Source of the DNA: Dromaius novaehollandiae
Lineage: Eukaryota > Chordata > Aves > Casuariiformes > Dromaiidae
Direction of reading: 5' to 3'
Length of the DNA stretch: 64,000 nucleotides
NCBI RefSeq assembly: GCF_036370855.1
Contig: NC_088102.1
Span: forward strand, 18,333,001-18,397,000
A program made the position numbers and the translations under genes. Positions 38,301 through 53,300 of the stretch are shown one piece after another (position 1 is the stretch's first letter; each line of letters starts with the position of its first letter). Under the pieces are notes generated by a model. That model was not told the DNA's origin. It searched no databases and saw only the letters and a list, made by a program, of their open reading frames with translations.

Positions 38301-41300
38301 TTTGTACCATGAATTATGACAGATGCAAATACCAGTTACTTGGTAGCAGACAGCATTTTATATTTTATATTATGTAAATGTACAGGTGCAACAGGACATA
38401 TGCCCTGAGCCAGCAATGACTCTTTACAGTGCTGGTCTAAACTATGTGTAAATTCCCCTTGATAATAATAAACTTAGCTCTTATGTAGCACTTTTCATCT
38501 TCAAAGTGCTTTACAAACACTAACTAATTAAACTTCACAACACCCCTGTGAAATGGGTAAGTATTACTATCTGCATTTCACAGAGCAGCAGCTGAGGCAG
38601 AGAGAGTTTAATAATTTGTACTGAAGCCACATAATGAGACACTTTTAGAATACGGATTAGAACTTGGGACTTCCAGGTCATATTCTCATCCTGAGGCTTG
38701 ACATTTCCCTGTGTCTGACTGAACAACTGGATGGTTAGAAGAGTTGTACATAATTCTTCTTCACTTAGTAGGAGCTTCATAAACCACTGTGCTCAATAGT
38801 GGCTGGTGAACCACAGAGAACTCACTAGGTGTCAAAGGCTAAAAACTTATTTAAAGACAGCTTTAGATAGCTGAAGTCCTTGCCTGATACATAGAAGACA
38901 TGAAGAGATAGCAACTGGTTCAAAAACATCCCAGCTGCAGCTCATGCAATTATTTTTGAAAGGGCAACTGCCCATACCTGTGTGGGGCAGAAGATGTTTC
39001 ACACAGGTAAAGGGGAATTACATAAAATAATTACCATGCAGAGATTGGGTCTCCATTTAAAACTGCAAAAAGCAAGAAGAAACAGAGAACAAAAATCCTG
39101 ACTTAGAGGACTGGGCCACATTAAGCAGTCTTTCTCATTTGAAGCCAGTATCAGATTCTTCAGAGTCAAAGCTACTAGCTATCATCTCAGTTAAAGCCAA
39201 ACATTCATTAATGTCCAGTAGTGGTAACAGGCTTGTCATGGCCTTCTGGGAAGCAGAAAACACAGCACAACTTGCCCATGAGAAACAAGTTCTCAACCCT
39301 AAGGCTTCAAGCAGAGAGACTCATTAGTCAATGGGAAGAAAAGGTAGCACCGATGTGAAGGGTTCTGGCACACTTATGGTCCTTGTTGTACAGAGCTGCT
39401 CCAGCAACACTGAGCAGTTGAAAAATAAATACTCAAAAGTTTATTTCCAAAATTAGCCTGGACATTTTCTGGACAGACTGAACATTTGCCTTTCAAATCT
39501 TATCTCTAAACATACCTCCTTCAAATCATTCACTACTCAAAAACGTTTCCAGAAAGATTTACATGGCTCATTTTTGATGGGTATCCAATGGGTTATGAGT
39601 GGTCAACAGTCAGTTTTGTGTGTTTTTTACTGAACAGGAATACATCCTGTGTTAAAAAATATTCAGATCACTATTCACAGATTTATCTTAAAACATTTAG
39701 TTGCTCCTGTAGGCAGAGTAAGAGAAACAAGAAGATTGTTCTGAAGAATAGAAATATATTTAAAATGAGACCTGAAGCAGGGAGTCCCTAACCCAACAAG
39801 CAGTGACTCTAGGTCTTCAACACCAAGATCTCATTTCAGGCCAGATCCTGGCTAGATCCTGTTTCAGGCCACTGCAAGGTTGAACCACTACTAATTAGCT
39901 TTCCCTTTAATTTCTCAAAAGCATCAAAGTTGCTCTATAAAGTTATTCATAGTGGATTCCATTTAAACATTAGAATCGGAGGGCTTAGCTTTGTTTTAGT
40001 CCATACTAATTCTGTACATAGCATCTGACTCACCACTTTGTTATGTGCCATTAATTGTAGAATGCTAGGTGTCACTCGGCTCCAGAACTCCAGTGCTGTA
40101 AGGATTGCTGTAAAACTAAATTCGTTCTGATTCTGGACTGTTGGAGCTACTGCTGTTTGTTCACAATACACTGTCCAGAGCTGGGCAAATATAAATGCAT
40201 GGAAGAGGGAACACATGTGCAGAACAGATGTCTGTAGAAATAGCAAACAGAAGAAAATGTTTCACTGAAATAAGTGTATTGGGGTACAGTGCACTCTTCT
40301 GTTAAGACAGACTTCGATCAAAGAACTCCTCTGTAATGCGCCCCACAGTACAATCCTGCCCCTCATTTTCCAAAATGTTTCCCTTCCATTAGGAAATAGT
40401 AAGTCAGACATATCCAGTAACATCTTTTCCATGCTCAGAACCTGTTTTTATATTTACAGACCAAAAACTGCACTTGGAAACCCACAGTCCTATGCAATCA
40501 CATTAAGGTCAGTCCTTTTAAAGAAAAGGTTAGTTTTGCAGAACAAGTTCTACTGAGGGAGGAGTCCTGACACTTCCTTGATGGAAAACTCCCACTGCAG
40601 TCTGTAGAAGGCCAGGAGGTCTGTCATGTATGGCTCCATTTCAAACACGGTTTAAAACTTTATTAAAGTTTAATCTCCCATAAGATCCTCAGACAAACTG
40701 ATGAAGTACAAACTAGATAAGTAGGCAGTGAGCTGGACTGGAAACTGGCTGAACTGCTGGGCTCAGAGGGTTGTGATCAGCAGCACGAAGTTCAGCTGGA
40801 GGCCAGTCACTCATCGTGTACCCCAGGAGTCGATACTGGGGTCAATACCACTTAACATCTTCATCAATGACCTGGATGATGGCACCAAATGCACACTCAG
40901 CAAGTGTGCAGATGATACAAAGCTGGGAGGAGTGGCTGATACACCAAATGATGTGCTGCATTCAGAGGGACAGGCTGGAGAAATGTCCAGAGAGGAACTT
41001 CCTAAAGTACAACAAAGTCCTGCCCCTTGGGAGGAATAACCCCATGCACCTGTACAGGTGAGAGTCTGATCACCTAATAGGAAGTATTTATTTTTTAGCC
41101 ATTACCTTATTTCAGGTCAGAGATGTTTTCTCAATTTAAAAGTGCAACAGTGATTCATACTCTGTGGCAGTGTGACTGCACCAAACATTGCAATGGTTGC
41201 TTGGTAACTAGAAAGAGGTATTTGAAAAAGAAAAAAAGGCCCAGAAGGAAAGAATGGGAAGCACCAGTCTTGGCTGGGAGAGGAGAGTGAAGGGGGGGAT

Positions 41301-44300
41301 TCTAAGTACTGGACAAATATGTGATCATTCCGCTTCCATATTTAATAAAACCCTGGTTAGCATCAGAGTGCTGCTATATCTGTGTTGCGCTACTGTCACA
41401 AATGGCTTATAATTTGCAATAAATTTTTTTTTTTTTCTGAAAGTGCTTTGGACAAGGAAAGAAAGTGCTTCAACTATCATTGTTTATGTTAACTTTTGAT
41501 CACAACATTATTTATAAGTTATCCAGTACTACTATACAAATAGAAGAGAATGAAATAACTATCTAGAGATAGTTATAGATAGATTTGCTACAGGAATAGT
41601 CATTGCTAAAGCTTCATTTTGGAATTCAGCGTTTCATTCTTCACTTCTGTGCTGAGATACTCTGAAGTACTTAAACCTCTTAAAATTATTTGTTTTGCTT
41701 TTATCACCAGTTTTATATGCATGAAAATGCAGCTATGCAAGAAAGACTGCAGAGATTTCTTCTTCCCAAATCTCTGGTTTTTACAAGGTTCTATCCCTCC
41801 TTTTTTCTCATGAAGAAATAAATATTCCAATATTGGCCTGTTTTAATCCAGTGGGATCTCTTAAATATAAAAAGACAGACATTTCTTAACCTCTCAAAAC
41901 CATATTACTGGATTACTTCAGAAACACATTTTGGGGGCTACTGTGCTGGAAGTATAATTAATTTTAAAAAGGACATTAGCTTGCATGAGATTGCTTTGGT
42001 AAGATTTAGAAAAGTTCAAAATTTCACAACCAAATAAAATACAAGCTAGAGATAAGCGCTTGCAATAATAAGGTCAATATATATCACATCTCCTCTTAAA
42101 AGATGGAATCCCTTACCTTTGATTGCTCTGGAAACCCAATCAGAATAACAATAAGGTGGTCTGCAATTTGCGAGCCTGCATCCAGTGGAATAGGCATGCA
42201 AGATGATGGAGAATTTGGACAGACAACATTGTGTGTCAAAGACCCCAGGAGTAGCCACGACAGCAAACGAATATGAGAGACACATTCTATGAACTCTTTG
42301 GGCCTGTCGAGAAAGAATGTGTTTTACAATGCTGTTAAGTTTTCTATTTTTCCACAAAAATGAGAATATCTTTAAACACACTTTGCAGATGGCGTCTCAG
42401 TATGCTGGAGGCATGAATGAGTGATACAGCTAGTGGGAAAACGATAACTACATTTAGAACTACACAGAATTTCGGGGACCTGACGTGCCACTAACAAGTC
42501 CAAAAGAACATATTTAGTGTGCCTAAGAAATAGCCTCTATCCATGGCCAAATCATTCACAGGCTCACAGGTTTCCACATCCATTTTTCTTTTCTTTTCTT
42601 TTTTTTTTCTTTTTTTTTTTTTTTCAGAGAAATCATCAGATAGAAAGGGTTATCCAAGTGGAGTTGCTCCTCATAGCTCCTCTGGATAGCACACAGCTGA
42701 CAAGCCTTGTCATGAAACTTCTCATTCCACTGTTAGCTCTGGGGCAGGCTCCTTCTGTTATTTTTGCTCAGTGTTCCACTTCTCCATCAGTAAAATGGAG
42801 TTAATTTCTCTTTTCTTTAGCCTCTCTTTGAACATTTGGACTGCATGCTTTTGAGGGCAGGGACTATTCTTTTTTGGGACACTTAAGTATTAATCCACCA
42901 TCTAGTGCAATGTTTAATTTCAAATCAATTTGCTTATTTAATCTGAAAAGGAATAATACTTCTCTGGCGTCATCTTGCCTATTCCCTTGCTGTTACCAAA
43001 TTCAGACTACTTCCTCATTTGAATTCATAGGCATAGAAAAAAAAAATTGATTTCAGATCAAGAAACCACTACTGGGGCCAGAAGTCTGGGACAAAGTTGG
43101 GACAGGAATACAGATTAACTGAAACAGACCAATGCTCTATACTCAAAATATCTCTCTGTTTGCTAACTTTGTAAGAGAAGGGACAGTATCTTGTCCTTCT
43201 GTTTCAACATAAAACACTTCAGGTTAGGATTTTTCGCAGTGAAAAGGAGTAAAAGCATGTCTTCAAGAGCATGATTCCTCTCATCTGACTTTGACCAGGC
43301 AAAGTCAGTATTATTATGATCACACACTTAAAAGTTCTTATTTACACTTAGTAATTTCATTGGGCATTTCCTACTTTACTCTGTCATTCCCACTATATTC
43401 TTTATAATTCTAGCTCTGACTGAGTACCTGCATTGCTTTCACTGCCTGTATCTACAATAAAGTTCATTTCCATTGTAGATCTACTGATCTATAATCAGTT
43501 CCTTTCCAGAATAATTCAAGTCAACAGAGTTACCTCCCAAGTCCCTTTAGCCTCCACTTAAATGTGGCACTGATGAACTCCTCAGGAAACTGGGAGCTAC
43601 CAACCAGCTGCTTCAATGTCCCACTGCCATCACTGCCAAGTGTAGGTTCTATCTAAGGAATGTGGCAATAAATACAGAATTTCCTGAAGATTTTCAACTC
43701 ATTCTAGTATTCCTTTTGGTGGAAATGCGTTCTTACCCTTGTTGCATAGCAGAAGGCGGATGGTATAGCCAAGGCAAATATCGTATCACAGCTTTGTTGT
43801 CTCTGTGGTTTCCTCGTGTAATTTCCATAGCAGCGATCTGAGCTAAACCAACTTTCAGATGCCCACCAAATGTGTCTTCATGCAGTGGCTGAGAACACGT
43901 CTTCATGTGACTCTGCAAAGCAAAGATCTGATTCCCTACCCAAAGACTATGTCATTAGGTCTAACTTCTTCCAAGCATCAGTGTAGTCTATTTCCCTTCA
44001 ATCCCTTCCTCAGAGTCTCTAATTGTGTCTATGAAGCTATGGAAAAAAAATTAGAAATAGATTAAAAACTTCTCTGGTACCTATATTAGTAACAGCATTA
44101 TGATGCAGCTTTTTCCATGGAGGACCACATTTTCAAGAGCCAACACAAGAGAACTGTGCAAAATGTACATGCATTGTTTATATCAGCAAACTCAACACCT
44201 GCTGAATGCAAACTAATGGTTTTACATCAAGACAGTTTAACTGAAGATCAGAGAATGTAACCATTTAATAATGCAGCACTCTTTGTGTAGGAAATGCCTT

Positions 44301-47300
44301 CCCTGTGCAAGATTCCATTTACATGTACAGAAATAAGCTATCACCCATTCACCAAAGATACGACTATTCATGCTACAAGTGCATTTTAGCCCTGGAAATA
44401 TAAGGGCTACCAAGACACTTGCAAATATTTATAACTGGAAAGATAATTTATTATCCTGTTTCGTCAGCTCTAATGAATGTTTCATTGGTGGTTCTTGAGA
44501 TATTTCTATATCTGTAATTGAGCTAACTTTGCATTATCTTGTGTTAAAGGAGTAACAGAACACATGCTGAGTGCATGTGCTTGCTTAAGGGAAAGCCATA
44601 TGTTTTGCACAAGAAAATCCAGGTCATCAATTATTAAATTATTATAACATGTCAGAAATCAGTGAACCTATAATATTTTATAGCAGACAAGTATCAGACC
44701 CCAGCAACTTATACTATCAAAATCACTCACTTGAAGTCTCTTTCAAGAGGAAAAAAAATATATATATATCAGCATGAATACCACCTAGTCACCCAGCTAC
44801 AGAGAGAGGTAACAAGGACAGGCAGGCAGGCAGATATATTATATTTCTAAAATTCCACTGCTTTTGAAGATGTAAAACTTTGCTGACCTTTTACCAATTA
44901 AAATGTTATCCCAAAGGAAAAAAAAGATAATAAACCCAAAAGAAACAATAGACTAGAAACTTGAGAATTAACATTTATACCTTGTTTATAATGTACTGGT
45001 TACTAGTATGCAAGATTGCAAATAACAAACATCTCTTTCACAGAAAGAGGCTATTCTCAGACACTCAAGATATTAGAAACAAGTAAACAGCTTTAGTAAT
45101 TAACTCTATTCCTGTTCACTGAATTTGTAAAGGGGGATTTTTTTTTTACATATATTATATGAATACATATATTATAAGAAATCATTTAATAACATTTTTC
45201 TAAATTTTTATTCTGTCCGCTATGAAACATCACTCAAAATTTGAAAACCAAGATTAAAGTTTTGCTGTAGAATTGTAACTGGTCATATAAGTCATATGGT
45301 TTTCTTCTTGTCAATTAACCAGTTGAGATGCTGTTGATAATACTTGTAGTAAAAAATTATACAACTGGATAATCTTAGGACTCACTTCCTAGGAACACCT
45401 GCATTAATAAAATGTAGACAATGTCAGTAATTATATTAAATGAACACAAAAAAGTATGAATCTAGATGTTGTGAATTTGTTTAATATTCCAACTATTTGA
45501 AAAGTTTTTACTTAGAAATGTTTGCAGTATTTTCCCAACTATATTGGAACCACAGAGTTAATTTCTTTTAAGATATCTACTAGAATGCAAAAGTGAGAAG
45601 TCTAAGATTTTTCAAATACAAACAGTCTTAATGAATACAATCTGCCTTTTCATTTTGCAAAGACAGCCAAAACTTATTTTTCACAATACATAAAGTTATG
45701 ATCATTTGGACTCTCCTACAATGCTGATCTCTTCTTTGTCAGATTCCTGTATTATACATCTAAATGAAAACAACATAAAATTTGGGACTGTTCATCTCTG
45801 ATTCAGTTTTAAATGCCTCAATCTACACATTTTGGGAGGTTGGTGTCTAATTTTGAAACATGAAAGAGAACCAGATAAAGTTTTAGTTTGTGTCCTCGCT
45901 ATATCCACGTATAAAAATGTAATAAATAAAGAGCAGGAGAAACTACCATTCGATTAGACTTAAGCATTGTAAGAGCATTTATAAAAATCAGACTACAGTT
46001 CAGTTCAAGGGAGAAGGGGCATGGATAAAAAGTGCAAATGGCAGAGGGCTTTCTACAAAAACATTTTATGCAGGAGAGAGGACAACTGCAAGTATTTACA
46101 AATAAATTTCCCTGATTCCTGGTTTCAGTCAAATTTGTGGGTTTTTTATGGACCTGGCAAACCAGATGCGTCTCTCATTTATGATTCATGTGCCAACCTA
46201 TTTTGAAAACGATTCTGAAGTGAAAAAGAAATGGGTGGATAACTTTAAAGGATAGAGTGGAAAGGGAATTCAATTCAGCTGAAAATGATTAATTAGTTCA
46301 TGCTTTGAAGTAAATTTCTACTCCAGCACAAAAGGCTGTTTCCCTTATTGGAGGTTTGGGTTTTTTTTTTTAAACTCAATGGAATTCAAGGCAAATGGCC
46401 ATCAGGATATGAACTACAAAAAGATATTTTTTGCAGTGAAACAAGGTTACTTCAGGTTTCAAGAGATGTGATTTTCAGTTTAGTTGGGATTCTTCTTCCT
46501 GTGTGGTAAGCATTATCACTTTGCAATAGAGAGTCCCCACTGCAGGGGGTGGGGGAATGGGGTGAAGCAAGGGGGTGAGTGTGCTAGATAATCAAGTAGG
46601 GTAAAAGCTCTAATCTCATTGGTTCATAAATAAACTTCAGTATTCAAATCCACCACAAGTTGTTGTTTACTCTGTCTTGCCTGTAACAGAAGGTAAGAAA
46701 TGAACTCATGGCATGAAACACTCCAATGCATTGCCAGTAACTTTCAGCAGAGGACTGCTTGCTACAATATGAGAGAGGCCCTTCAGGGGAAACGCCATAC
46801 CCATTTCTCGGGAAAACAGACTTCAATATCCTTCATTAGCAGATGCACACTGCATTACAGAACAACAGCAGCTCTTCGGGTTAGAAACAAATGCAAGAGC
46901 TTGGCCAAAGAACTTCCCTAGAAGACCACATATGTCAAAGCTCAGGCATGTAAGTGATGACAATATGATTCTTGCTAGCTAGAACTGGAAGCAGGCTTTT
47001 TCCTTCTATCTATGAACTGAACTTCAGATCACATACACACAACTTGGCAGTTACTTGGCCGTGCCCAGTGATGAAATGACCTCTCTTTCGACTGATGAAC
47101 TTCCCCTTGCATCACCAAGCTCCTGATGTACAAACACTAAAACCTGTTGCCAGATTTTAGAATTGACTGCATCTTTGACAGCACAGACTCTCTTCTGTAT
47201 TTGGAATGGTCCCTCTGCTGCACTCCCACACCATCAGTTTGTCCTGCTAGCTCTGTGGAAGTTTGAAGCAGCAAGGCCTCTTTACATCTTTGGCTTCATT

Positions 47301-50300
47301 TTATGTGCTGAATGAAATTCACCCTTGTGCAGGCTGCCAGCATGTTGCTCAAAAGACTAAGCTCTAACTTACTCTGACATAGACGAGAGAAGTGGTATTT
47401 AGATGGTTCTACTATTTGACAGGTGTTTTCCCTTTACACAAAGGAGGACTCTAACCCCTGCAGTTTCATCTTCAGCTCACTGCTTACTGAATATTCAGGT
47501 TCAGATGGTATGATAAAACTACCTAATGGGACAGGGTTATTCTAAAAAACCTAAATACTATTGCCCCCTACACAGCATTATTTCAGCTAATATTTCAATG
47601 TGTCTGTCAAATTACATTAGTTCTTTATTTAAGCTATTAACAATAGATGGTACTTTGCTTGTGACTGAAACAGCTCCTTTTCTAGATCAAAGTATTTCCT
47701 GTTATACTGCAGCAATACGATTTGGCCTAATTCTTTTCTAAACATCTTTCTTCATTCAAGAATCAAGAATTTTATCATTCACATTAAGAATTTTCATTTT
47801 GTATTAAATTTAAGAGATACTGGGCTCCTTGTCAAATAGAAATTCCAAATTTTGACCAGCTAATTATTAAGTGTTCTCATGAAATTTATTCCTAAACATT
47901 TTATGTTGACAGAAATGTTTTCCTATCAATCCTCTTACACTCGCCCTTTGGCATCAAACTAACGTACAAGAACCAAAAAGCAGTTTGGACTACAGGGATA
48001 GCTACCAGTCAGTTTTCCCCACCTCAGCAGAATGTAATATGATGAAGAAAACAACAGCATCTATGTGAAAAAGGACATTTGTCAATCATTTCATTTTAAT
48101 AACCTTTGAACTTCTGTCTAACATTAAGAATGTGTGCTTTGGTATATAACAGATGCAGGATTTCCCCAGAAGAGTATGATTAGTTATACAGGTAAGGAAT
48201 TTTATGCTGGATTGGGTTATTTTTAACATGACTACTTCTCACACAATGATTTTGGTATGACATTATCTTATCATCAACCTCCACACTGCATAAAAAGCAA
48301 GCCTGCATTTTTATTCTGTGCTCCCCATATTCAAATCAGTCTCCATTTCAACACTCTGCATAAGCTACTTTTTGCCTGTCCCTGACAATTGACTAATCTG
48401 TAACAGTACTAACCTTAAAAAAAAACCAACAACAGCAACAACAAAAACCTGTCAGTCATCCTCAAAAAATTCCAAAGGATTCTTCCAAGGAGGTTAATTA
48501 CAGAAAATACTAAGTTGAAATTAGCTCACACACTTTAGATAAATATATGTCCATAACTAACCTTTAATTTGGTTAAGGTATGCATGTCTGCAATGAAATC
48601 CAGCACTTCACCAACATATTGCCTCATGCATTCCATTGCTGCTGTTCCACACTACAACACAAAAGAAACTTGTTTAATCATCAGATTTTGAATATATTCA
48701 TGTTTTCATCTTTGCTTCTTGTTCAAGAAAATGCTGTTTCTGGTCTGTCTCAAATTCTTTACTGTCTACTCTAATTAGAAGCAAGTATTCTTGGATCTTT
48801 TTCTTCTCACAGTAATTTGCCTTTTTATCTGATGATAGTATAAAAAAACCAAAACAGTCACACTAGCTGCTTCATGCATTATAAAATACTCTCATCTGTT
48901 ACAATGACAAAAGATTAACGGATGAAACTTGCAATCATATCCTTAACATATATCTCCTAAAATTTATATTGGTCCAGAATCAAAGTTTCTTAAAGTCAAT
49001 GAGAGTTTACCAGCTCACTTCCTTAAGCAACTGAGCATTTCTGCGAGTGAAAGCAATCAGCTATGATCCTGGAAAAGAAAACTAAGTAACAGGCACAGAT
49101 GCCCTTATGTTCACATAAATCATGATGGAAAAAAAGTTCAAGTGACTGTCCTCATGTATTTTACTGAACGTCTCTGAAATTTTTAAGTGCAACTTTTTTT
49201 TTTTAAATTAACAAAAGGTTTAGGGATATTTCTGAGCAACACCATCCAAAATATTGCATCTTAATGGCACTCAAGTTAGTTGCAATTTTCAAAAGGATGG
49301 TAAAGGCAGCATTTGAATTATTCTTACTAAAATTATTTCCACTGCACAAATTTTTTAAAGTAATTTTTACTGTACAAGTGTTAAGATCATTTATTTTTAG
49401 AAATGCTGAAATGAAACAGAACCTTCTATGGTCATGCAGGTAAATATACACAATAAAGGTGCAGTTTTTTCCTTTAATTATATTTAAATCTGAAAAACTA
49501 CATCATACAATTAAACCTTATGGCATTCTACATGCTGACACAAGGGCTAAAAGGAATAAATGAAATCCTACTATATTCTCCCATGAACTGCTCCATTTTG
49601 ACCATAAAGGTATAAGCATTGAGAAATGATTTGTGCCAGAACAAGAAGGACCCCAAGGGGAAAACAAAGGGACTCAGTGTAGTGCATATCGTGTTTTTGC
49701 AGTACAAATTTTCATAGTCCCTTTCCTAGAGTACAGTGAGAAATGCCAGTTGAGCCTTTGGCTAATACAAGGCATGCCTGGGGTATGCAAAGCAGTCAAT
49801 GGAACAAAACTATCATATTAGATAGAGACTTCCAACAGAGTAGAATGCCCTGCAAAAAAGCTTTCAGAAGATGCTATGACTGATCAAATAGGTATCATAT
49901 AACCTTATATGTTAATAATCTGAGGTGAAGATAATTCTAGCTGAATTCAAGGGAAACTGTAAACGCTCAACATTTCTCAAAGATCAAGTCTTTATAAACG
50001 CCTCATCTTCTGCGGCCAAGTGAAAACAAGGCTTAACTTCAGAGATTAAATGATGAAAATATCTACTTAGGTATCTTTCTCCTTAAAGTGGCCAAAAACT
50101 ATTGTACCCAAAATCATAGGCTCATGGCAAAATATCACAGTAAAGTTTATCAAGGGAAAATACGCTGCTTTGACCTCTGTTTAATCACCTGCACTTTGAA
50201 ACCTATTACCCTATCTGAGTATACATATGAACAAGATTTGGTTTTGATCACAAATTTATTCAGCTTTAATTGAGTTGCTGAAATTTGAAAATCTGTTAGT

Positions 50301-53300
50301 AGTCTCTATTAAAGCAACAGATCTGGGTGTTTCTCATTTTTCTACATTAGTATAAGTCTATATGTTGTTGAACTATACCACCTTCTGTTTTTTAAAGTGC
50401 TATGTCTGCCAGTTCCCTTGACAGAATAACAAACAGCAAAATGAGGTCAATGGCAGCCCTGCCGGAGTGTCATCCATCCGGTGTATGTGGACTAAGGATT
50501 CCACACAGGTTCTAAAACACTGAATGACAGAATTATAAAAGATGTTATGCTCAGACCTCTGAATAATAATGCTCTACTGCAAAAGACTTATGTTCAATCA
50601 TGTATTCAGTTTTATTCAAGCAGAAAGCAACTTCCTTCTCTACAATTTCTTCTGAAATGATCCCTTTCCTATCATACCTTGTAACACCAATGTCAGTCTA
50701 TCTACTTAACCCAAACATAAATTAAAACATTCCCTTAGGATAGAGACATCATTGAAGATTTGAGTTAAAAAAAAAAAAATCACACACTTCAGAAGATAAA
50801 CAGGAAAAATCCTATTAGATCAGCCCTAGAGTCGACAAGGAAAAAGGTTTCCCACAGCTCATGAAGTAGACTTGGGCTAACCCTCATCCATCTGTTCGGG
50901 TACTCAGTGATATGTGTCATGGAAAAACTCAAACCCTCCAGCTGTGTTACTTCCACGTATGTTCACCAGCCACATATTCAGCAGCTAAGCAACTGAGTAT
51001 TTGCAATTTAGCTACATGCATCAGCAGGATATATATGAATGCCTTATATATCACCAGACAAATGCCTTGCATCCCTTCTTTAACTAGATAGCCTTCTGTC
51101 AGAATGTAGGCAATGGCTGGTACCTTCCCCCCCATTGCCATTTTTTGAGGCATTCAGCTGGTCTCTTCCCCACATTCGGTCTTCCTTAAATCTCTAGTAG
51201 AGGCTTTGGCTAAAATCAGTCATATGTGCCACATGACTAATTATTAGTGAGAGTAAGGGCAGCAAGATCAAGTTAAAAACTTTTCCAACATTCAAAAAAA
51301 GGAAGAAGCACTTCAGCTTCTGCCTGCCACCTTGCCAACCAAAGCAGAAATGAAAGGAATGAATGTTCAACTGATGCAAAATAAGCTTAATAAGACTTTT
51401 TTAAAAATTAAAACCTATGAGATGGAGTTTGATTCAGTACTTACTCCAGGCATAGAGGCAATCATCTGTTTATGCAAGATTGTTGATTCAGCCAGTTTTG
51501 TTCCAGCATCTGCACAAACAAACTAAGAAGAAATTAAAGATTAATTATTTTTGGAGGAACCTTAAGACACTACTAAGTTATTCATGACTTTATTAAGATC
51601 AGTTGAGATCTTTTCTTGCTTATATTTGTAGTAATTTGGCTTTATAGCTCTCTTACTTTATAAAGAGCCTAGTTTGTTCACCATTATAAATGAGTTAATA
51701 TTAATGAAAAAAAAAAGACTTTAATGTGCCTGATTAACATGTGTATACTGTGTGGGAGCAATTTGAAGAATGTTATATAATAGAAAAGATTTTCTTTGTG
51801 AGTACAAATATATATCTTTGCAATTCTCTGGATATATCAAGTGTTCTTCTTTCATGATAGTGTAAATCAAGATAGAGGAAAACAATGCAATGATCTCCAC
51901 TGTGGTACTACAATGCCTTCACTGAAGTTCTACATGAACAATTTTCAAATTCAGAACAGACTAATACGGTGCAGTATAACTTCTCTGTAACACAGGCCAC
52001 AAAACTTTACTTGGCTTTTTCAGAGAAAAGTTCAGAAAAATTCAGTTATGCTAAAATATCTCTAACTGATTTTCTTAAGCTTTTTATTTTCCTTGCTTTC
52101 TTTTATATCTTTTTTCACTTATTTCTGAATCTCTTGCCCCCAAATCTCTGATGTCCGCCTCATTCATACTTAATATTAGCAGATCTATAACAATATTAAC
52201 AAATACATTAACAACATTAACAAAAACAATTAACAAATAACAATATTAACAGATCTAGTTATTTAATCTTTATAATCTTCAATAATGCATTTGACATCCT
52301 ACAGATAAGATGGTCTCTTTGTTCCTAAAACTTTGTTGTTTTAATGCTGTATTTGCACTTAAGCAATTTCTGTCTAGAACAATGCAGCGTAACTTTTTAA
52401 CAAAGAGCAGACAGAAAAGCAGAACTGACAAGCTGAGGTATAAGCCTTAATTTTCTTTCTTGACAATGAATACTGTGGTACCTTCACAAACTGAGGCAGA
52501 TATTGACTACAAAACATACTTTACAATTTACTGATGCATTTTTGTTATCAGTGCGCTCGATGACTGACCATTTTCTTAAAAACATTCCCAAATATCCTTT
52601 ACAGTGCTAGAGTTTACTTTTACACTTCCACAATCTTTACCTTTCTACAACAGATTTAATCTGAACTCTCAGACTGCCGACCACGACTTGGAAACAACAC
52701 ATGCCTCAGACCTATGTCTTGCCCAGGGGTCTGTTCTTTGGGAAGAATATCAGTAAGAATAATCTAACTGGGTATCCTCAGAAATAGATGTGGCTCCAGT
52801 TGACTCTACGCATGCTTATATATTATTTTACACCAGAATAAGCCAAATAGAAATAAAAGAAGAATCTGACTTGTATTTCAGTTGAGAGATGATCTTATGC
52901 TCCTCTGTACCAGATCTTTAATCACTACAGGGAAGAAAAGGACAGCCTCAGGGACTGAGTTATGGGCTGTGTTAATCCAGACTTAATCTTAGTTCAAGCA
53001 GTGGCTGTGACTCTCCACTTCTCTTTTAAAAGAAGGCCCATAACTGGACTTATGTAAATAGATGACAGATTTTCTCCTGAAGCCAGATGTTGGCTGCTCT
53101 GGATCACAGAAGATATGAATCATTTCATCAGCCTCTGAAAATGAGATATCGAACAAGACACATCCACGCTGGGTGCTGTTGTGGGAGGGAATACAGCATA
53201 TGGGAACAGTGCTAGGAGGAGAGGCCAGGCAATCATCATTTTATCTTTACTTTCAATATGTAAGAGGCAGTTTTGCTTACTGAGTCTTGTCAGGTGACTG

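Larger units (their letters stand above)
42304..43736 (-). other. UNC79 intron (1.4 kb)
   Basis: Holds a T-rich tract (42583-42624) and a probable ancient SINE (42715-42915). Confidence 0.75.
43913..48561 (-). other. UNC79 intron (4.6 kb)
   Basis: AT-rich. It contains a TA run (44756-44769), a near-repeat of ACATATATTATA at 45149 and 45166, a G-quadruplex candidate (46545-46575) and a CAA-rich stretch (48419-48448). No transposon was recognised. Confidence 0.7.

Noticed and set aside
42583..42630. Pyrimidine tract plus CAG resembling a splice acceptor on the plus strand
   Set aside because: The gene here is on the minus strand and no plus-strand exon follows; it is a simple T-rich repeat.
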